From assembly GCA_026387255.1 (NCBI GenBank), contig JAPLMA010000115.1:1-8088 (forward strand): a DNA stretch of 8,088 nucleotides, read 5' to 3'. The notes below the pieces were generated by a model. That model made no database searches and was not told the origin of the DNA. It saw only the letters and a program-made list of their open reading frames with translations. The stretch comes from Candidatus Omnitrophota bacterium. Its GTDB lineage: Bacteria > Omnitrophota > Gorgyraeia > Gygaellales > Profunditerraquicolaceae. The first letter of the stretch is position 1; the number at the start of each line of letters is the position of its first letter. This document shows, one piece after another, positions 1 to 6,266 of this stretch. The position numbers and the translations under genes are program-made.

Positions 1-571
1 ACAGATCTTTATCTTGACTAATCTTAATCTGCTTAATCGTACGCAAAGGATTGCGCTGCCTAGTTTCCGCTGCCTGAAATGATGCAAAATTATGCCTGCC
101 TAAAAGAACCTTGGCTTCAGAGCGCATTAACGCTACATCTAGATGATAGTGGAAAAAATATACCCGATTGGCCAGAAGAGCGGAAGAATATTTACGATTT
201 AAAATCGTGTAGCGATAAAGCTTAGATTTTGCCGAGAAACGACTATTAAAATCTAAGCCTACATTTTTAATTCGCGTTACTTTAATATCCTTTGGTAATA
301 GACAATTTAGAGCCCAATGTAATTTTGCAAGGGGCATCCGCGATGAACTTTTAAAATTGGCAACCTGGGCAAAAGCATGCACCCCTGAATCTGTGCGGCC
401 GGCAACAGTAAGCTTAATTTCTTCCTGGAGGATTTTTTTAAGCACCTCTTCTAAAACATGCTGAATGGTCTGCCGGTTGCGATAACTCTCCCTGGCTTTT
501 TTGCTATTTTGCACCTGCCAACCATGATAATGCGTACCAGCGTACTCTATTTCGAGCTTGAAATTACGCAT
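1..571 (-). CDS. truA: tRNA pseudouridine synthase A, 3' end beyond window
   Basis: TruA converts uridine to pseudouridine at positions 38-40 of the anticodon arm of tRNAs in the cytoplasm. The frame is open from an ATG at 569-571 to the window edge, giving 190 residues of a family usually about 250-270 long; the C-terminal part is cut off by the window. The N-terminus (LEIEYAGTHYHGWQ) is typical. The catalytic aspartate is D61 in GRTDSGVHA, followed by the QVANF stretch, and later by SAKSKLYRYTI and GRHNFASF, both characteristic of the family. It lies 77 bases after asd. The start has no convincing Shine-Dalgarno sequence: the 11 bases before the ATG contain no purine-rich block, and a GC-rich hairpin ends just upstream of them. 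The family assignment is secure; only the missing C-terminus is unseen. Confidence 0.97.
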   Translation of the reverse strand, partial: MRNFKLEIEYAGTHYHGWQVQNSKKARESYRNRQTIQHVLEEVLKKILQEEIKLTVAGRTDSGVHAFAQVANFKSSSRMPLAKLHWALNCLLPKDIKVTRIKNVGLDFNSRFSAKSKLYRYTILNRKYSSALLANRVYFFHYHLDVALMRSEAKVLLGRHNFASFQAAETRQRNPLRTIKQIKISQDKDL

Positions 572-582
572 TCAGCAATTTG

Positions 583-631
583 TCCCGCTTAGCGAAGCGG
601 GATCCCGCCTCGCTTATGGCTCGCGGCGGGA
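583..631. repeat. Two back-to-back GC-rich hairpins between asd and truA
   Basis: Two palindromes abut. The first (583-602) has an 8-bp perfect stem, TCCCGCTT with AAGCGGGA, around a 4-base loop AGCG. The second (603-631) has a 7-bp outer stem, TCCCGCC with GGCGGGA, around an imperfect inner part. Their junction makes a 12-bp perfect palindrome, GCGGGATCCCGC (597-608), so alternative pairings are possible. No T-run follows on the transcribed strand, so this is not a clear intrinsic terminator. The form resembles REP-type intergenic palindromes. The last paired base on the transcript is 11 nt before the truA ATG. Confidence 0.85.
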
Positions 632-648
632 AACGGCTTAAACACCAT

Positions 649-1671
649 CTAACCAATCAATACCTCAGCTATCTGAATCGCATTGGTCGCGGCACCTTTA
701 CGTAAATTATCCGCCACTACCCACAACCAAAACCCTTTTTTATCAAAAGCATCTTGACGGATTCGGCCAATAAAAGTCTCATCCTTGCCTTCTGAATCTT
801 TAGGCATGGGATAAAGATTATTCTTCACGTCATCAATAAGCACTACCCCGGGAGCCTTAGCTAGTAATCTTTTTATCCCGTCAGCAGTTATCGGCTTAAT
901 TGTCTCGATATAAATAGACTCAGAGTGTCCGGTTCTTACCGGGACACGCACGCAAGTCGCAGAAATCTTAATTTTCGGAGCATGCATTATTTTATGCGTT
1001 TCATTAACCAGCTTCCACTCTTCATTTGTGTAATCACCTTCCACAAAACTTCCGATATGTGGAAAACAGTTGTATGCTAATTGCTGTGGCATAGTTTTAT
1101 TCAACGCGCTAACCTGCAGATTATCAAACCCGCCCTGAGCAATTAAATTAACTTCATCCTTTAACTGCTCCGCCGCTCCTTTTCCTGCTCCGCTAGAAGC
1201 CTGCAAAGTAGTAACAATAATTCTTTTTATGCCAACCTTTTTATGAATAGGATTTAAAGCGACAACCATCTGAATTGTTGAACAATTAGGATTAGCAATT
1301 ATTCCTTTATGTTTTTTGACATCCTGCGCGTTTACCTCAGGAACCACCAGAGGCACTTTCGGATCCATGCGAAAATCAGCGCCATTATCGATAACTACTG
1401 CGCCTCTTTTTACTGCCTCAGCAGCATAAATTACAGCTGCCCCTTTTTCTCCTTCAGTCCCGGCAAACAAAGCAATATCAATACCTTTAAAACCATCGGG
1501 TGTAATCGGCTCAACTGAATAAGTATCTCCGTCAACATTAATATCGCGAGCTGAACGCGCGAAAACCTTTAAATTATTAATCGGAAATTTACGCTGCTTT
1601 AAAACCCGCAACATTTCAATTCCCACTACCCCTGCACCGATTACTGCCACATTATACTTTAATTTTTTCAT
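649..1671 (-). CDS. asd: Aspartate-semialdehyde dehydrogenase
   Basis: Asd reduces L-aspartyl phosphate to aspartate semialdehyde with NADPH, the branch point to lysine/diaminopimelate, threonine, methionine and isoleucine. The 340-residue length is normal. The N-terminal dinucleotide-binding fold shows a glycine-rich turn at residues 11-17 (GAGVVG). The acyl-enzyme nucleophile is C130 in NPNCSTIQ, followed by TTLQASSGAG (154-163). The second conserved block, RVPVRTGHS (242-250), carries the substrate arginine and the catalytic-base histidine H249. The C-terminus has the family signature DNLRKGAATNAIQIAE. The ATG is preceded by GGGAG (complement of 1682-1686) at 10 nt spacing, a rather long distance. 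It follows leuB after a 123-base spacer (1672-1794) in which I found no strong promoter or terminator, so it is probably cotranscribed with leuCDB. Confidence 0.98.
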   Translation of the reverse strand: MKKLKYNVAVIGAGVVGIEMLRVLKQRKFPINNLKVFARSARDINVDGDTYSVEPITPDGFKGIDIALFAGTEGEKGAAVIYAAEAVKRGAVVIDNGADFRMDPKVPLVVPEVNAQDVKKHKGIIANPNCSTIQMVVALNPIHKKVGIKRIIVTTLQASSGAGKGAAEQLKDEVNLIAQGGFDNLQVSALNKTMPQQLAYNCFPHIGSFVEGDYTNEEWKLVNETHKIMHAPKIKISATCVRVPVRTGHSESIYIETIKPITADGIKRLLAKAPGVVLIDDVKNNLYPMPKDSEGKDETFIGRIRQDAFDKKGFWLWVVADNLRKGAATNAIQIAEVLIG

Positions 1672-1794
1672 TTTTACTTATCTCCCACTCTTAACACTTA
1701 CCTTGTATGCACGGGCGGTTATGTAGATAGCCCATAGGAAAAACCCAATATTTGTTTTGTAACCATCTAACTTTAATGGCTTTACGTACACTGT

Positions 1795-2844
1795 CTATAA
1801 TGCTGTCACTACTAGATTTCCGATTTCTGTTGTGGAGTAACCCATTTTACCGGCAGCCAGTGATTTCAGTTTCTTGCCAACCAATCCAATAACCGCGTTC
1901 TCAATTGCCTTCCCCGCTTCTGTTTCTCCTAAACTCTCGAGCATCATCCCTACCGCGCAAATCGCGGCTAAGGGATTAATCACATTTTTTCCGGTGTATT
2001 TAGGAGCACTTCCGCCAATCGGTTCAAACATGGATACGCCTTCTGGATTAATATTGCCTCCAGCGGCAATACCCATCCCACCTTGAATCATCGCCCCTAA
2101 ATCTGTAATAATATCGCCAAACATATTATCCGTGACAATTACATCAAACCATTCCGGATTTTTCACAAACCACATCGTCGTAGCATCGACATGCGCATAA
2201 TCCGTGGTAACATCCGGGTACTCTTTAGCTACTTCATTAAACGTGCGTTGCCAAAGATCCCAAGCATAAGTCAATACATTAGTTTTGCCACAAAGTGTCA
2301 GCTTTTTTCTTTTATTACGCTTGCGCGTATACTCAAATGCATAACGCAGACATCTTTCAACTCCGAGCCGTGTATTATAAGAAATCTGGATGGCTACTTC
2401 ATCTTGGGTGCCTTTATCTCTAAACTCACCCATACCTTTATATAGTCCTTCAGAATTCTCGCGTACGACTACAAAATCAATATCTTTAGGTTCTTTATCT
2501 TTTAAAGGGCAAAACGCTGAGTTATAAAGCTTAACTGGTCGTAAATTAATATACTGATCCAAGGCAAACCTTAATTTTAACAAGACCCCGGTTTCAATAA
2601 CACCCGGCTTAACTTCTGGATCGCCTACTGCCCCAAGATAAATCGCGGAATATTTCTTTAACTCCAACACATCTTGGTCATCTACGAGTTTACCCGTCTT
2701 TAAATACCTTTGACCACTAAAATCAAAACTCTTAGTCTCATATTTAAAGTTAAATTTCTTGCTTGATGCTTCTAAAACCTTTAAACCCTCACGGACTACT
2801 TCAGGACCTGTCCCATCTCCCGGTATTACTGCTATCTTATACAT
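1795..2844 (-). CDS. leuB: 3-isopropylmalate dehydrogenase (LeuB, beta-decarboxylating dehydrogenase family)
   Basis: LeuB oxidises and decarboxylates 3-isopropylmalate to 2-oxoisocaproate, the last step before transamination to leucine. The 349-residue protein has IPGDGTGPEV near its N-terminus, substrate arginines in KLRFALDQYINLRPV and VVVRENSEGLY, the catalytic lysine in GKTNVLTYAWDLW, and the metal-binding aspartates in VTDNMFGDIITDLGA. The overall form (LLKLRF, HVDATTMWF) matches the long LeuB type known from actinobacteria rather than the E. coli type. The cofactor loop reads GGSAPKYTGKNVINP. The K-Y pair sits where NAD-dependent LeuB has D-I, and it matches NADP-dependent isocitrate dehydrogenase, so cofactor choice is open. 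The start is ambiguous. I chose the ATG at 2842-2844, which gives the usual MYKIAVIPGDG beginning. An in-frame TTG at 2854-2856 would add four residues. Either way the gene overlaps the end of leuD, suggesting translational coupling. A role in lysine or citramalate pathways is possible but less likely beside leuCD. Confidence 0.95.
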   Translation of the reverse strand: MYKIAVIPGDGTGPEVVREGLKVLEASSKKFNFKYETKSFDFSGQRYLKTGKLVDDQDVLELKKYSAIYLGAVGDPEVKPGVIETGVLLKLRFALDQYINLRPVKLYNSAFCPLKDKEPKDIDFVVVRENSEGLYKGMGEFRDKGTQDEVAIQISYNTRLGVERCLRYAFEYTRKRNKRKKLTLCGKTNVLTYAWDLWQRTFNEVAKEYPDVTTDYAHVDATTMWFVKNPEWFDVIVTDNMFGDIITDLGAMIQGGMGIAAGGNINPEGVSMFEPIGGSAPKYTGKNVINPLAAICAVGMMLESLGETEAGKAIENAVIGLVGKKLKSLAAGKMGYSTTEIGNLVVTAL

Positions 2845-3320
2845 TTTTTCACCCAATTAATTAGGCCTCCGCTCTGAACAATTTGCTGTAAGAATTCCGG
2901 GAAGGCTTGCGTTTTATAATTTTTATCCTGTGTTATATTTTTAATTATACCGCTAGCTAAATCTATCTCAATTGTATCGCCATCGTTAATCTTATCCACA
3001 TCCAACGACTCTAAAAACGGCAAACCGATATTTATAGCGTTTCTAAAAAAAATAGCCGCAAAACTCTTGGCAATTACCGCAGAAATTCCGCACCCCTTAA
3101 TCGCCACCGGTGCGTGCTCCCGGCTTGAACCACAGCCAAAATTTCTACCCGCCACAATTATATCACCGAGACTAACACTTTGAGAAAAATTTGGATTGAT
3201 AGTTTCCATGCAATGCTTACCTAATTCCTGCGCATCCGTGGAAACCAAATACTTAGCCGCGATAATATCATCGGTATTTATATCATCGCTGAACTTATGA
3301 ACCTTACCTTTAATAACCAC
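2832..3320 (-). CDS. leuD: 3-isopropylmalate dehydratase small subunit
   Basis: LeuD is the swivelling small subunit of isopropylmalate isomerase, which together with LeuC converts 2-isopropylmalate to 3-isopropylmalate. At 162 residues it is the short type found in archaea and many deep-branching bacteria, not the roughly 200-residue proteobacterial type. Signature blocks are DDINTDDIIAAKYL, GRNFGCGSSREHAP (58-71) and FFRNAINIGLP. The substrate-recognition loop reads YLVS (24-27). In the methanogen enzymes this loop has YLV in isopropylmalate isomerase and YLR in homoaconitase, so the hydrophobic V supports leucine synthesis. The start is GTG at 3318-3320, supported by AAGGAG (complement of 3327-3332) at 6 nt spacing. 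The 3' end overlaps leuB. The gene lies 50 bases after leuC, with a hairpin in that gap. Confidence 0.97.
   Translation of the reverse strand: MVIKGKVHKFSDDINTDDIIAAKYLVSTDAQELGKHCMETINPNFSQSVSLGDIIVAGRNFGCGSSREHAPVAIKGCGISAVIAKSFAAIFFRNAINIGLPFLESLDVDKINDGDTIEIDLASGIIKNITQDKNYKTQAFPEFLQQIVQSGGLINWVKKCIR
2849..2870 (-). promoter_or_regulatory. Two candidate ribosome-binding sites for leuB inside leuD
   Basis: Within the 3' end of leuD the transcript carries GGAGG (complement of 2866-2870), 9 nt before an in-frame TTG at 2854-2856. It also carries GGGTGA (complement of 2849-2854), 4 nt before the ATG at 2842-2844. The first has the better core but serves a rare start codon. The second matches the 3' part of the Shine-Dalgarno consensus and serves the ATG expected from the family. 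The sequence alone does not settle which is used. Confidence 0.5.
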
Positions 3321-3326
3321 TTAGTT

Positions 3327-3332
3327 CTCCTT
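3327..3332 (-). promoter_or_regulatory. Shine-Dalgarno site fixing the GTG start of leuD
   Basis: AAGGAG on the transcript lies 6 nt before the GTG at 3318-3320 and fixes that non-ATG start. It sits directly against the 3' side of the leuC-leuD hairpin (3334-3367), so folding of that hairpin could influence access to the site. Confidence 0.8.
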
Positions 3333-3333
3333 G

Positions 3334-3367
3334 GGGACACTTCTTGCTTTGACTTGAGAAACGTCCC
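3334..3367. repeat. GGGAC-type hairpin between leuC and leuD
   Basis: The arms are GGGACACTTCT (3334-3344) and AGAAACGTCCC (3357-3367), separated by 12 bases. As DNA two of the 11 pairs are mismatched. On the transcribed (minus) strand both become G-U wobbles, so the RNA can form an 11-bp stem. The outer bases and arm sequence resemble the 4640-4695 element: GGGGACACTTCT against GGGGACGGTTCT, 10 of 12 identical. This looks like a diverged member of the same REP-like family. It starts 3 bases after the leuC stop codon and ends against the leuD ribosome-binding site. No T-run follows. Confidence 0.75.
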
Positions 3368-3370
3368 TGC

Positions 3371-4627
3371 TTATATTTTGGCCGGATGGGTGATTTTACC
3401 GGTGATGGCAGAAGCCGCAGCTACTGCCGGGTTAGATAAATAAACAAAAGATTTCGGACTACCCATCCTGCCGAGAAAGTTCCTATTGGTCGTAGCAATC
3501 GCCACTTCACCTTCAGTTAAAATCCCCATATGTCCGCCTAAACATGGCCCGCATGTCGGAGTTGAAAAAACCCCGCCCGCCTTAACAAAAATCTCCGCTA
3601 AGCCTTCTTTTACCGCTTGCAAATAAATTTTCTGCGTCGCCGGAAAGATAATTAATTTTACCCCCGAAGCAGCCTGCTTTCCTTTTAATAAACTCGCCGC
3701 AATACGTAAATCTGAAATCCGGCCGTTAGTACACGAGCCGATAACTACCTGATCAACTTTTATATCCTTTAAACTGCTCACCGGTTTAACGTTACTGGGA
3801 AGATGCGGACAAGCAACCAGCGGCTCTAATGAACTAATATCCCACTCATATGTTCTTTCATAAACAGCATCCGAATCGGACTGATAAAACTTAGGCTTAC
3901 GCTTAAAACCCGACACAAATTTCTTAGTCAGCGCATCCGGGGCAATCAACCCGGCTCTGGCGCCCGCCTCAATCGCCATATTGCAAATGGAAAAACGATC
4001 ATCCATGCCTAATTTCTTGATCACCGGTCCGCAAAACTCCATTACTTTATATAACGCGCCATCAACACCGATTTGGCCAATCGTAAAAAGAATCAAATCT
4101 TTACCACCTACCCATTTATTCAGTTTACCTCGATAAATAAATTTCAAACTCGCCGGCACCTTTAACCAGCATTTTCCGTCAATATACGCGCGGGCTAAAT
4201 CCGTAGAGCCCATCCCCGTGGCATAAGCGCCGAGTGCGCCATAAGTACAGGTATGTGAATCCGCGCCAATAATTAAATCTCCAGGCAAAACAATCCCTTT
4301 TTCCGGCAAAAGCGCGTGCTCAATCCCCATCTGTCCAATTTCAAAATAATTCTTAATTCCCTGCTCTTTGGCAAAATCCGCCAAGATCTTACATTGATTA
4401 GCACTTTTTAAATCTTTAGCCGGAGCAAAATGATCCGGGACTAAAACAATTTTATTTTTATTAAATACTTGCTTAAAACCGGATTTCTTAAATTCAGATA
4501 TCGCTAGCGGCGCAGTGATATCATTAGCCAAAGCAACATCAACCGATGCTTCGATAAATTCACCGGGATTAATTGACTTTTGGTTACAATGCTTTAATAA
4601 AATTTTTTCTGCAATAGTGTAGGGCAT
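3371..4627 (-). CDS. leuC: 3-isopropylmalate dehydratase large subunit
   Basis: LeuC is the catalytic, iron-sulfur subunit of isopropylmalate isomerase, of the aconitase superfamily. The 418-residue length is that of the short archaeal-like type; E. coli LeuC is about 466. The three ligands of the 4Fe-4S cluster are C299 (GSCTNGR), C359 and C362 (TCGPCLGGHMG). Other conserved blocks are PDHFAP (64-69), GADSHTCTYGALGAYATGMG (121-140) and FLGRMGSP (384-391). It pairs with LeuD immediately downstream. The ATG at 4625-4627 gives the expected N-terminus (MPYTIAEKIL), and an upstream in-frame ATG is followed at once by a stop. No Shine-Dalgarno sequence is visible in the 12 bases between the start and a long inverted repeat. 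Homoaconitase is the alternative function for this short type, but the leuD loop and leuB argue against it. Confidence 0.97.
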   Translation of the reverse strand: MPYTIAEKILLKHCNQKSINPGEFIEASVDVALANDITAPLAISEFKKSGFKQVFNKNKIVLVPDHFAPAKDLKSANQCKILADFAKEQGIKNYFEIGQMGIEHALLPEKGIVLPGDLIIGADSHTCTYGALGAYATGMGSTDLARAYIDGKCWLKVPASLKFIYRGKLNKWVGGKDLILFTIGQIGVDGALYKVMEFCGPVIKKLGMDDRFSICNMAIEAGARAGLIAPDALTKKFVSGFKRKPKFYQSDSDAVYERTYEWDISSLEPLVACPHLPSNVKPVSSLKDIKVDQVVIGSCTNGRISDLRIAASLLKGKQAASGVKLIIFPATQKIYLQAVKEGLAEIFVKAGGVFSTPTCGPCLGGHMGILTEGEVAIATTNRNFLGRMGSPKSFVYLSNPAVAAASAITGKITHPAKI

Positions 4628-4639
4628 TTTTTAAAACAT

Positions 4640-4695
4640 GGGGACGGTTCTATTTTTTCATATTTAAAAAATAGTAAAAAAATAGAACCGTCCCC
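4640..4695. repeat. 19-bp perfect inverted repeat, REP-like, between fabF and leuC
   Basis: The arms GGGGACGGTTCTATTTTTT (4640-4658) and its exact complement (4677-4695) enclose an 18-base AT-rich loop. The loop contains a second copy of AAAAAATAG (4666-4674), so the left arm can also pair with a nearer partner. The element fills almost the whole 73-base gap: 5 bases separate it from the fabF stop and 12 from the leuC ATG. GGGGACGGTTCT palindromes of this kind are, from memory, frequent in some uncultivated bacterial genomes and are reminiscent of REP elements moved by IS200-like (RAYT) transposases. No transposase is present here. A shortened relative lies on the other side of leuC (3334-3367). 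Confidence 0.9.
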
Positions 4696-4700
4696 GGATT

Positions 4701-5945
4701 TTATCCTATGAATCTCTTGACAATTAACGAGGCATTGTGTCCACCAAACCCTAAAGAATTGGACATGCAGGCAGATACATGCGCTTTACGCGCTGTATTA
4801 GGTACATAATCCAGATCACAATCCGGATCAGGATGCTCATAATTAATGGTCGGAGGTACAACCCCATCTCTAATCACTAAACAACAAGTCAGGAATTCTA
4901 CTCCACCGGCGGCGCCTAAAAGATGCCCGGTCATTGATTTAATCGAAGAAACCATTACTTTCTTAGCGCTCTGGCCAAAAGCCTTTTTCATCGATAAAGT
5001 TTCAATCTTATCATTAAGCTTAGTCGATGTGCCATGCGCATTAATATAATCTATTCCACTCGGATCCATCTGCGCGTCTTTCATCGCAGTAGTCATTGCC
5101 CGCGCGGCACCATCTCCATCTGGATCCGGAGCCGTTATATGATAAGCATCACAAGTCATCCCAAACCCGACAATCTCAGCAATAATATGCGCATTTCTAT
5201 TTTGCGCATGCTCTAAGCTTTCTAAAACCACTAAACCGCATCCTTCGGCCATCACAAAACCATTACGATCACGATCAAATGGACGGCTAGCTTTCTGCGG
5301 ATTGTCATTGGTCGTTGAAAGTGCCCTTAAAGCACAAAACCCGCCTACGGAAGTCGGTACAATACAACTTTCTGTTCCTCCGGTAACCATCACATCCGCA
5401 TCACCATAAAGAATAGTCCGAAATGCCTCGCCAATGGCATGCGAACCTGACGCACAAGCAGTAGCGACGCAAGAATTAGGCCCCTTAAGCCCATGAATAA
5501 TCGCCACCAGGCCGCTAGCTTCATTGACAATCAACATGGGGATAAGAAACGGCGATAACCGCGAAGGCCCCTTAGTGAGATAAATTTTATGTTCTTCTTC
5601 AATGGTATGCAAACTACCAATACCTGAGCCAATAATCACGCCAATACGGTTCCGATCTTCTTTATCTAAATCTAAACCGGAAGATTCCACTGCCTGCTTA
5701 GCCCCAGCTACAGCAAACTGTACAAATTTTGCTGTCCTTTTAACATCTTTTAAAGAAATGCCATACTGGGTAGGATCAAAATTCTTTACTTCTGCGGCGA
5801 TACGGGAATCAAAAGCTGCAGGGTCAAAACTAGTAATCGGGCCGACTCCGCTTTTGCCTTCTTTCAATGATTGCCAAAAGCTAGCGACATCATTACCCAC
5901 CGGTGAAATTACCCCTAAACCCGTAATTACTACTCTTTTTTTCAT
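4701..5945 (-). CDS. fabF: Beta-ketoacyl-ACP synthase II
   Basis: FabF condenses malonyl-ACP with an acyl-ACP, extending the growing chain by two carbons in type II fatty acid synthesis. The 414-residue protein has the complete Cys-His-His triad: C164 in ATACASGSHA, H304 in NAHGTST and H341 in SSIKSMTGH with K336 beside it. These positions are one residue off those of E. coli FabF. The N-terminus MKKRVVITGLGVISPVGND and C-terminal MSNSLGFGGHNASL are standard; the latter carries the GFGGHN motif. It follows acpP by 72 bases and precedes leuC by 73. The ATG at 5943-5945 has no visible Shine-Dalgarno sequence; the nearest G-run is inside a hairpin stem and 19 nt away. Specialised polyketide synthases share the fold, but the context and typical sequence favour primary metabolism. 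Confidence 0.98.
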   Translation of the reverse strand: MKKRVVITGLGVISPVGNDVASFWQSLKEGKSGVGPITSFDPAAFDSRIAAEVKNFDPTQYGISLKDVKRTAKFVQFAVAGAKQAVESSGLDLDKEDRNRIGVIIGSGIGSLHTIEEEHKIYLTKGPSRLSPFLIPMLIVNEASGLVAIIHGLKGPNSCVATACASGSHAIGEAFRTILYGDADVMVTGGTESCIVPTSVGGFCALRALSTTNDNPQKASRPFDRDRNGFVMAEGCGLVVLESLEHAQNRNAHIIAEIVGFGMTCDAYHITAPDPDGDGAARAMTTAMKDAQMDPSGIDYINAHGTSTKLNDKIETLSMKKAFGQSAKKVMVSSIKSMTGHLLGAAGGVEFLTCCLVIRDGVVPPTINYEHPDPDCDLDYVPNTARKAHVSACMSNSLGFGGHNASLIVKRFIG

Positions 5946-5958
5946 AGTTAGTAATATA

Positions 5959-5994
5959 AATTTACCCCGCGAAAGCTAAAATGCGGGGTAAATT
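5959..5994. repeat. 12-bp perfect hairpin between acpP and fabF
   Basis: The arms AATTTACCCCGC (5959-5970) and GCGGGGTAAATT (5983-5994) pair perfectly around a 12-base loop. On the transcript it begins 23 bases after the acpP stop and ends 13 bases before the fabF ATG. The GC core with AT flanks resembles an intrinsic terminator stem, but the following bases are TATATTACTAACT rather than a T-run. Partial termination or protection of the acpP mRNA 3' end are plausible roles, since ACP is needed in large excess over FabF; both are inferences. Confidence 0.85.
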
Positions 5995-6017
5995 AATTAT
6001 TTACTATTAATTATAAT

Positions 6018-6254
6018 TTATTTGGTGCTTTTCTCATCAATATACTTGATGGCATCGCCAACAGTAGTGATTTTTTCCGCGTCCTCATCAGGAATCTCAA
6101 CACCAAACTCTTCCTCTAAGGCCATGACTAACTCTACGGTATCTAAAGAATCTGCCCCTAAATCATCAACAAATGATGCCTCAAGAGTTACCTCTTCGGG
6201 TTTTACACCTAACTGTTCAGCTATAATTGACTTTACTTTCTCTTGTGATGCCAT
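6018..6254 (-). CDS. acpP: Acyl carrier protein
   Basis: This is the small acidic carrier that holds fatty acyl intermediates on a phosphopantetheine arm and passes them between the synthase enzymes. It has 78 residues, the usual length. The attachment serine is S36 in GADSLDTVELVMALEEEFG, the region that forms helix 2 and docks partner enzymes. Acidic residues dominate helices 2 and 3 (EEEFGVEIPDEDAEKI). It lies between fabG and fabF. The ATG at 6252-6254 has a strong ribosome-binding site, AAGGAGG (complement of 6261-6267), 6 nt upstream, consistent with high expression. The 102-base leader contains two tandem hairpins, and a third hairpin follows the gene. Confidence 0.98.
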   Translation of the reverse strand: MASQEKVKSIIAEQLGVKPEEVTLEASFVDDLGADSLDTVELVMALEEEFGVEIPDEDAEKITTVGDAIKYIDEKSTK

Positions 6255-6266
6255 TCTTTTCCTCCT

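Noticed and set aside
1672..1794. Internal promoter for asd in the leuB-asd spacer
   Set aside because: The best -35/-10 pair I could find (TTACAA and TCCTAT on the minus strand) is a poor match, so no promoter is called.
3371..4627. Homoaconitase of the lysine aminoadipate pathway instead of LeuC
   Set aside because: The short LeuC/LeuD type is shared by both enzymes, but the LeuD loop reads YLV rather than YLR and leuB follows directly.
4640..4695. Miniature transposon (MITE) with target duplication
   Set aside because: I see no direct target-site duplication flanking the inverted repeat and its total length of 56 bases fits a REP-like palindrome better.
5602..5979. Plus-strand open frame of 125 residues across the fabF start
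   Set aside because: It lies almost wholly opposite the conserved N-terminus of fabF, resembles no family I know, and is explained as the antisense shadow of that gene.
5959..5994. Intrinsic terminator after acpP
   Set aside because: The stem is good but no T-run follows on the transcript, and fabF continues directly in the same operon; kept only as a hairpin.
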